Assembly (NCBI GenBank): GCA_947464335.1
Contig: CANHWG010000002.1
Coordinates: 21,701 to 85,700 of the forward strand
Direction: 5' to 3'
DNA from: Flavobacteriaceae bacterium
GTDB taxonomy: Bacteria; Bacteroidota; Bacteroidia; Flavobacteriales; Flavobacteriaceae
Length of the DNA: 64,000 nt
The stretch's first letter is position 1. Each line of letters opens with the position of its first letter. This document shows, piece after piece, positions 57,960 to 64,000 of this stretch. The notes beneath the pieces are model-generated. The model worked only from the letters and a program-made list of their open reading frames with translations, was not told where the DNA came from and did no database searches. Both the position numbers and the translations under genes were made by a program.

Positions 57960-58485
57960 TTTTCTTTAAAATATCTTTCACAGCATATCTATACCCTGGA
58001 GTTTGATCGCTAAACTCGCGTGATAGAAGCACCCTTAATTCTTCTTTTACCCAAGAATATTTTTTACCTAAAAGGTATAAAAAACGCATAGTGTAAGCAG
58101 CGTTAGCCGCTTTTTTGATTTGAATAAGCCAGTCTAAGCCAGTTTCAATGATTTTTTCTTCCTGAATTTTGGAGAGCTTAATTTTTTTGCTCTTGATTAA
58201 AAACAAGCAAATTTTTGAAATAGACCGAATAGCAGAATCTGATTTATAAGAAGCTAGTATAGTGCAGAAATTATCTATAAAAGGAACAAAAAGGGTTAAT
58301 TCTTCTTCACAAATCATTTCTAAAATCCAACAAGCTTTTATATGATTTTTGTCGCTTGTGGCAAACGCAATTTCAACCAATTGAGAAACATATATTGGAT
58401 TTTCAATACAATAATCTCTAATTAATTCCCTTGGTTTTCTATGAGCGGTACACGTTGCAACTTGATTGTAAAATGCAGTATTCAT
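57949..58485 (-). CDS. Helical-repeat (HEAT-like) protein of unknown function
   Basis: All-helical composition; converges on and overlaps the preceding gene by 11 nt. Confidence 0.65.
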   Translation of the reverse strand: MNTAFYNQVATCTAHRKPRELIRDYCIENPIYVSQLVEIAFATSDKNHIKACWILEMICEEELTLFVPFIDNFCTILASYKSDSAIRSISKICLFLIKSKKIKLSKIQEEKIIETGLDWLIQIKKAANAAYTMRFLYLLGKKYSWVKEELRVLLSREFSDQTPGYRYAVKDILKKITT

Positions 58486-58582
58486 GAAGTAAAAAAATCA
58501 AATTTAGAAAAAAGTACAATTACTTAGTCCTTAATACTTAATAGTTATTTAAATTTGCACCTTATTTTAAATTCAAAGCGAC

Positions 58583-59113
58583 ATGATACATCTACACGAT
58601 AAAACTTTTGAGCCATTTATTTCTTCAGATGAAATTGAATTTGCTATAAAGAACATGGCTAAACAAATGGATGATGATTTTTTTGATGAAGTGCCTGTGT
58701 TTATTGGTGTTTTGAATGGTGCATTTATGGTGTTGTCTGATTTGATGAAACAGTACCGTGGCATGTGTGAAGTGAGTTTTGTAAAATTGGCTTCCTATGA
58801 AGGAACTTCGACTACCAATGATGTGAAGCAATTGATTGGATTGAATCAGGATTTGGAAGGCAGAACCGTTGTAGTGGTAGAAGATATTGTAGACACAGGT
58901 AATACCGTAGAAGAATTGAAAGCCATTTTCAAAGAGAAAAAGGTAAAACATTTAAAAATTGCAACGCTTTTCTTCAAACCAGAAGCGTATAAAAAAGATA
59001 TTAAAATTGATTATATAGGTATTAGAATTCCAAATAAATTCATTGTTGGTTATGGTTTAGACTATGATGGATTAGGGAGAAATTTGCCAGACGTTTATCA
59101 ATTGGCACAATAA
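58583..59113 (+). CDS. hpt: Hypoxanthine phosphoribosyltransferase
   Basis: PVFIGVLNGAFMVLSDLM; VVVVEDIVDTGNTVEEL; FIVGYGLDYDGLGRNLPDVYQL. Confidence 0.95.
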   Translation: MIHLHDKTFEPFISSDEIEFAIKNMAKQMDDDFFDEVPVFIGVLNGAFMVLSDLMKQYRGMCEVSFVKLASYEGTSTTNDVKQLIGLNQDLEGRTVVVVEDIVDTGNTVEELKAIFKEKKVKHLKIATLFFKPEAYKKDIKIDYIGIRIPNKFIVGYGLDYDGLGRNLPDVYQLAQ

Positions 59114-59223
59114 TAATTAAAGATTGAAGATTAACGATTTTTGAACTAAGAACTTTGTACAAAATGACTAAGCATATTAGAATGAAAATCATAAATCAGC
59201 AATCAAAAATCAAATAAATTTTT

Positions 59224-59796
59224 ATGATTAACATCGTTCTTTTCGGAAAACCAGGTGCAGGAAAAGGCACACAAGCTGAATTTTTAAAAGGAAAATACAA
59301 TCTGACACATCTTTCAACCGGAGATATTTTCAGATACAATATTAAAAATAATACCGAGTTAGGCAAATTGGCACAAACCTTTATGGAAAAAGGTGATTTG
59401 GTTCCAGATGAAGTTACCATTCAAATGTTGCAAAGCGAAGTAGATAAAAATCCGGATTCTGCAGGGTTTTTATTTGATGGTTTCCCAAGAACAATTGCTC
59501 AAGCTAAGGCTTTGGATAGTTTTTTAGAATCTAAGAACCAAAATATTACCGCAACGGTTGCTTTAGAAGCTGACGATACTATTTTAGTGGCCCGATTGTT
59601 AGAAAGAGGTAAAACCTCAGGCAGACCTGACGATCAAGATGAAGAAAAAATCAGAAATCGTTACGAAGAATACAATCAAAAAACAGCACCTTTGATGGAT
59701 TATTATAAATCGCAAGGCAAATTTCACGCAGTTAACGGAATTGGTTCGATAGAAGAAGTAACACAGAGATTGAACAACGTTTTTGATAAATTATAA
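59224..59796 (+). CDS. adk: Adenylate kinase
   Basis: INIVLFGKPGAGKGTQAEFLKGKYNLTHLSTGDIFR; FDGFPRTIAQAKAL. Confidence 0.98.
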   Translation: MINIVLFGKPGAGKGTQAEFLKGKYNLTHLSTGDIFRYNIKNNTELGKLAQTFMEKGDLVPDEVTIQMLQSEVDKNPDSAGFLFDGFPRTIAQAKALDSFLESKNQNITATVALEADDTILVARLLERGKTSGRPDDQDEEKIRNRYEEYNQKTAPLMDYYKSQGKFHAVNGIGSIEEVTQRLNNVFDKL

Positions 59797-59872
59797 AAGT
59801 TTATAGTTTATGGTTCTTGGTTGGTAGTTAGATTCAACAACAAACCACAAACAACAAACAATAAACAACACA

Positions 59873-61147
59873 ATGGAACTACTTATCATACTTTTTTTAA
59901 TACTCCTAAATGGTGTGTTTTCCATGTCGGAAATTGCATTAATTTCGGCGCGTAAAAACCGTTTAGAAACTGCTGCTAAAAAAGGTAATACCAATGCCAA
60001 AGTTGCATTGGATTTGGCGAATTCACCCAACAAATTTCTTTCGACAGTTCAAATTGGAATTACCTTGATTGGAATTTTAACCGGAATTTATTCTGGTGAA
60101 AAAATTACCAATGATGTACAAGAATTTGTTTCAGGTTTTCAGGTGTTTAAACCCTATGCAGAAAGTATTGGCGTGGTCATTGTCGTGGTTGTTTTAACTT
60201 TCTTTTCTTTGGTATTAGGTGAATTGTTACCCAAAAGAATCGGCTTAAATCATCCCGAAAGTATTGCCAAAGCAGTAGCACTTCCAATGAAAATTGTTTC
60301 ACAAATTACCGCTCCATTCATTTGGTTATTGACAATTTCGACAGACGGATTACTAAAGATTTTGAACATCAAACCCACAGCAGACGGAAAAGTTACCGAA
60401 GAAGAAATTAAAGCTATTATTAAAGAAGGTACCGAAGGTGGTGAAGTACAAGAGATTGAACAAGATATAGTAGAACGCGTTTTTCATATTGGAGATAGAA
60501 AAGTAAATTCATTAATGACTCATAGACAATCTATAGTGTACCTTTCTCTTGAAGATACCCTAGAAGTATTGAAGAATAAAGTCCTTGACGAATTACATTC
60601 AGTGTATCCAGTTTGCAATGAGAATATGGATGATGTAGTCGGAGTCGTTTTACTCAAAGATTTGTTTACCAGTTTTGAAAAAGGGCCGTTTGATTTACAA
60701 TCGATTACGAAAGACCCAGCTTATTTTATAGAACATACATCAGTTTATAAAGCGTTAGAGAATTTTAAAAAATCAAAAGTGCATTATGCATTTGTAACCG
60801 ATGAATATGGAGTTTTTCAAGGAATTATTACTCTAAATGACATCTTAGAAGCTCTTGTAGGAGACGCCTCTGATTTTGATGAAGATGAATACCAATTGAT
60901 AGCAAGAGAAGACGGAACATGGCTTGTTGATGGTTTGTATTCTTTACACGATTTCTTGACCTATTTTGATATGGATGAGTTAACCAATGACTATGAAGTA
61001 ACTACTGTAAGTGGATTAATCATGACAGAACTAGGCAATATTCCAAAAACGGGTGAAAAACTGATTTGGAATAAATTTGTGTTAGAAGTAATTGATATGG
61101 ATGGTGTGAAGATCGATAAAGTACTGGTGAAAGCATTGAAAGAGTAA
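59873..61147 (+). CDS. CNNM/CorC-type hemolysin-family transporter with CBS domains
   Basis: LILLNGVFSMSEIALISARKNRLE; VLGELLPKRIGLNHPESIA; CBS region and C-terminal CorC_HlyC domain. Confidence 0.94.
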   Translation: MELLIILFLILLNGVFSMSEIALISARKNRLETAAKKGNTNAKVALDLANSPNKFLSTVQIGITLIGILTGIYSGEKITNDVQEFVSGFQVFKPYAESIGVVIVVVVLTFFSLVLGELLPKRIGLNHPESIAKAVALPMKIVSQITAPFIWLLTISTDGLLKILNIKPTADGKVTEEEIKAIIKEGTEGGEVQEIEQDIVERVFHIGDRKVNSLMTHRQSIVYLSLEDTLEVLKNKVLDELHSVYPVCNENMDDVVGVVLLKDLFTSFEKGPFDLQSITKDPAYFIEHTSVYKALENFKKSKVHYAFVTDEYGVFQGIITLNDILEALVGDASDFDEDEYQLIAREDGTWLVDGLYSLHDFLTYFDMDELTNDYEVTTVSGLIMTELGNIPKTGEKLIWNKFVLEVIDMDGVKIDKVLVKALKE

Positions 61148-61148
61148 A

Positions 61149-61270
61149 CAGTGTTCAGTATTTAGTATTCAGAATTAACGGATTGCTTGATATTGTTCAT
61201 TGAAAATAAAAATAGTTTGAATTTTAGTGCTAAGTTTTAACTGACCACTAATAACTGATGACTGAACACT
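61149..61270. repeat. MITE-like spacer with inverted terminal AGTGTTCAGT/ACTGAACACT
   Basis: 10-bp perfect inverted ends at 61150-61159 and 61261-61270 inside longer imperfect CAGT-rich arms. Confidence 0.7.
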
Positions 61271-61277
61271 AAGAATT

Positions 61278-62312
61278 ATGACAGAAGGCAACTTCGTAGA
61301 CTACGTAAAAATATATGTTTCTTCCGGAAAAGGAGGAAAAGGTTCTTCGCATCTACACCGAGAAAAATTTATTGAAAAAGGCGGACCTGATGGTGGTGAT
61401 GGCGGACGTGGCGGACACGTTATTTTAAAAGGGAATAAAAGTCTTTGGACTTTGTTTCACCTCAAATTTGCGCGTCACATCAAAGCAGGACACGGTGGCG
61501 ATGGCGGAAGCTCTAGAAGTACAGGTCACGATGGTGAAGACAAAACAATTGAAGTGCCACTAGGAACCGTAGTTCGGGATAAAGAAACTGACGAAATCTT
61601 ATTTGAAATAACGGAGCACGGTGAAGAACGAATTTTGATAAAAGGCGGTAAAGGCGGTTTAGGAAATTGGAACTTTAGAAGTTCAACTAATCAAACGCCA
61701 CGCTATGCTCAACCCGGAATGCCATCGGAGGAGATGGATGTTATTTTGGAATTAAAAGTATTAGCCGATGTTGGTTTGGTAGGTTTTCCAAATGCAGGTA
61801 AATCGACTTTGCTTTCGGTATTAACTTCTGCCAAACCCAAAATTGCCGATTATCCGTTTACAACCTTAAAACCCAATTTAGGAATTGTTGCCTATCGTGA
61901 ATTTAAGTCTTTTATTATGGCTGATATTCCCGGAATTATTGAAGGTGCAGCCGAAGGTAAAGGATTAGGACATTATTTTTTACGTCATATTGAACGTAAT
62001 TCAACATTGTTGTTTTTGGTTCCAGCTGATGCTGATGACATTAAAAAAGAATATGAAATTCTATTAGATGAATTGCGTCGGTATAACCCAGAAATGTTAG
62101 ATAAAGACAAGCTTATCGTCGTTTCTAAATGTGATATGCTTGATGACGAGCTTAAAGCAGAATTAAAATCACAACTAGATGCAGCCTTTAAAGGAACGCC
62201 TTATTTATTCATTTCCTCAGTGGCCAATCAAGGATTAACGGAACTCAAAGACAAACTTTGGGAAATGCTCAACATTGACACCGAAGAACCTGAAAATAGT
62301 CATGGTTTGTAG
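61278..62312 (+). CDS. obg: GTPase Obg
   Basis: [75 protein letters not shown]. Confidence 0.98.
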   Translation: MTEGNFVDYVKIYVSSGKGGKGSSHLHREKFIEKGGPDGGDGGRGGHVILKGNKSLWTLFHLKFARHIKAGHGGDGGSSRSTGHDGEDKTIEVPLGTVVRDKETDEILFEITEHGEERILIKGGKGGLGNWNFRSSTNQTPRYAQPGMPSEEMDVILELKVLADVGLVGFPNAGKSTLLSVLTSAKPKIADYPFTTLKPNLGIVAYREFKSFIMADIPGIIEGAAEGKGLGHYFLRHIERNSTLLFLVPADADDIKKEYEILLDELRRYNPEMLDKDKLIVVSKCDMLDDELKAELKSQLDAAFKGTPYLFISSVANQGLTELKDKLWEMLNIDTEEPENSHGL

Positions 62313-62318
62313 AATAGT

Positions 62319-62340
62319 AAATCCCTCAGCTGAGGGATTT
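62319..62340 (+). terminator. Terminator of obg
   Basis: AAATCCCTCAGCTGAGGGATTT followed by T-run. Confidence 0.85.
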
Positions 62341-62540
62341 TTTTATAACTATATTCTGAAACTACATTTTTTCTAAATAGAATGTTAAAATTTATGCTAA
62401 CGATGTAGTTTTTAGAACTGATTGTTATTCAACTAATTCAAAAAAACTATATTCGCATCGCTAATTAAAGATGTTGTTGTAACAATTAAAAAAAACGACA
62501 GACTAGTAGCATTCAATCGTATAACTTATCAAATATTATT

Positions 62541-64000
62541 ATGAAGAAAATTGTTTTATCTCTAATCGCTGGGATATTATTGATGCCAATCAATATGAAA
62601 GCCGACGAGGGAATGTGGTTCTTAATGTTTATTGAAAGATTAAACCACCGCGACATGCAAAAAATGGGCTTGCAATTAACAGCCGAAGAAATTTACAGCA
62701 TTAATAATCACAGTTTGAAAGATGCCATAGTGCAATTTAACGGCGGTTGTACTGCTGAGATGATTTCAAAAGATGGTTTGGTTTTAACCAATCACCATTG
62801 TGGTTATGATGCTATTGCCGAACTTTCTACAGCACAAAAAAACTTATTAAAAGATGGTTTTTGGGCAGAGAATAGAAAAGCAGAGATAAAACCATCTAGT
62901 TTATTTGTGCGTTTCTTCGTGAGAATGGATGATTGCAGTAAAAGAATTTTGGCTAAAGTAAATCCTTCTATGTCAGAAGCCGATAGAGAAAAAGCAATCA
63001 ATGCAGAAATCGCAGCTATCGAAAAAGAGAACAATCAAGGTGGAAAGTATACGGTTTCAGTACGTTCCTTTTTTCAAGGAAATGAGTTTTACTATTTTGT
63101 GTACCAAGATTACAAAGACGTTCGTTTAGTAGGGACACCACCTGAGAGTTTAGGAAAATTTGGTGGCGATACTGATAACTGGGAATGGCCACGTCATACT
63201 GCCGATTTTTCTATGTTTAGAGTTTATGCCGATGCAGCCGGAAATCCAGCAGATTATTCAGAAAATAACGTTCCGTTAAATCCAAAACATTATTTACCTG
63301 TGAATTTAGGTGGAGTAAAAGAGAATGATTTTGCTATGATTTTAGGTTATCCTGGAAGAACCAACCGTTGGATGCCAGCAGCAGGAATTGAGCAAAATGT
63401 AAAATTTGCTTATCCAGCTTGGGTTGAAGGTGCTAAAACCGGAATGGACGGAATGAAAAAATATATGGATCAAAGCGATGCTTTGAATTTAGTTTATGCG
63501 TCTAAATATGCTTCAACTGCCAACTATTGGAAAAATCGTCAAGGGATGATTGATGCGTTAACTAAGTTTGGAACTTCAAAAACCAAAGCAGCTCAAGAAG
63601 CTAAATTTAATACTTGGGCAAACAAACCAGCCAACAAAGCGAAGTACGGAAATGTAGTGGCGACCATAAATAAATATTACGGAATGACAAACGAAAAGTC
63701 AAGACATGATAATTATTTACAACAATTATTCAGAACTAGTGGTTTTGGAACTATCGGAAGAACTTTAGGACGTCAGTTAGAAAGTTATGCAAAAGCAGAC
63801 GCTACTAAACGGGCTCAAATGGCTCCTGGAATCGAAGAAATGGCAGCAGAAATGTATAAAGAACTTCACTTGCCAGCAGAGAAAGATATTTTGGCAGCTC
63901 AATTGAGAATTTATGCTACTAAAGCTACAGGTTATGCCATTGCGCCAATGGTAAAAAAGATTGGGGATGAAAACAATAATGATTTTACAAAATATGTAAA
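62541..64000 (+). CDS. S46 family peptidase (DPP7/DPP11-like), truncated by window end
   Basis: ATG at 62541, signal peptide, FNGGCTAEMISKDGLVLTNHHCGYDAI and FGGDTDNWEWPRHTADFSMFRVYAD; open to window edge (not in ORF track). Confidence 0.93.
   Translation, partial: MKKIVLSLIAGILLMPINMKADEGMWFLMFIERLNHRDMQKMGLQLTAEEIYSINNHSLKDAIVQFNGGCTAEMISKDGLVLTNHHCGYDAIAELSTAQKNLLKDGFWAENRKAEIKPSSLFVRFFVRMDDCSKRILAKVNPSMSEADREKAINAEIAAIEKENNQGGKYTVSVRSFFQGNEFYYFVYQDYKDVRLVGTPPESLGKFGGDTDNWEWPRHTADFSMFRVYADAAGNPADYSENNVPLNPKHYLPVNLGGVKENDFAMILGYPGRTNRWMPAAGIEQNVKFAYPAWVEGAKTGMDGMKKYMDQSDALNLVYASKYASTANYWKNRQGMIDALTKFGTSKTKAAQEAKFNTWANKPANKAKYGNVVATINKYYGMTNEKSRHDNYLQQLFRTSGFGTIGRTLGRQLESYAKADATKRAQMAPGIEEMAAEMYKELHLPAEKDILAAQLRIYATKATGYAIAPMVKKIGDENNNDFTKYV

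Noticed and set aside
62804-63034. Minus-strand 76-aa ORF
   Set aside because: Antisense to the S46 peptidase gene, which is open to the window end

Overview
AT-rich chromosomal window with strong Bacteroidota (Flavobacterium-like) character: T9SS C-terminal sorting domains, a TonB/SusC-type receptor, TAnnTTTG promoter elements and an S46 peptidase. Layout: (i) 1-11310, an all-minus surface-polysaccharide locus with glycosyltransferases, acyltransferase-3 membrane proteins, a hexapeptide acetyltransferase and a Wzx-like flippase; (ii) 11411-25548, two T9SS-type repeat proteins, a GH1 beta-glucosidase/glycosyltransferase pair, a TonB-dependent receptor and an OmpA-family protein; (iii) 25670-26501, a tRNA-Val(UAC) followed on its own strand by three ~240-260 bp tandem repeats, each carrying a copy of the tRNA 3' end; (iv) 26571-64000, mostly housekeeping and small accessory genes (folC, exbB/exbD-like, tonB-like, glutamate dehydrogenase, anmK, acyl-CoA dehydrogenase, Mla-like ABC, gcvP, M3 peptidase, purE/purK, hpt, adk, obg, S46 peptidase). 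The most unusual signals are non-coding: the tRNA-linked array, which resembles the E. coli tyrT/rtT arrangement, with an inverted hairpin loop in one unit; and several intergenic spacers built from recurring short words and imperfect inverted repeats, some running directly out of stop codons. No CRISPR array, rRNA, prophage or transposase was seen. All family calls are from reading the translations; no searches were run.
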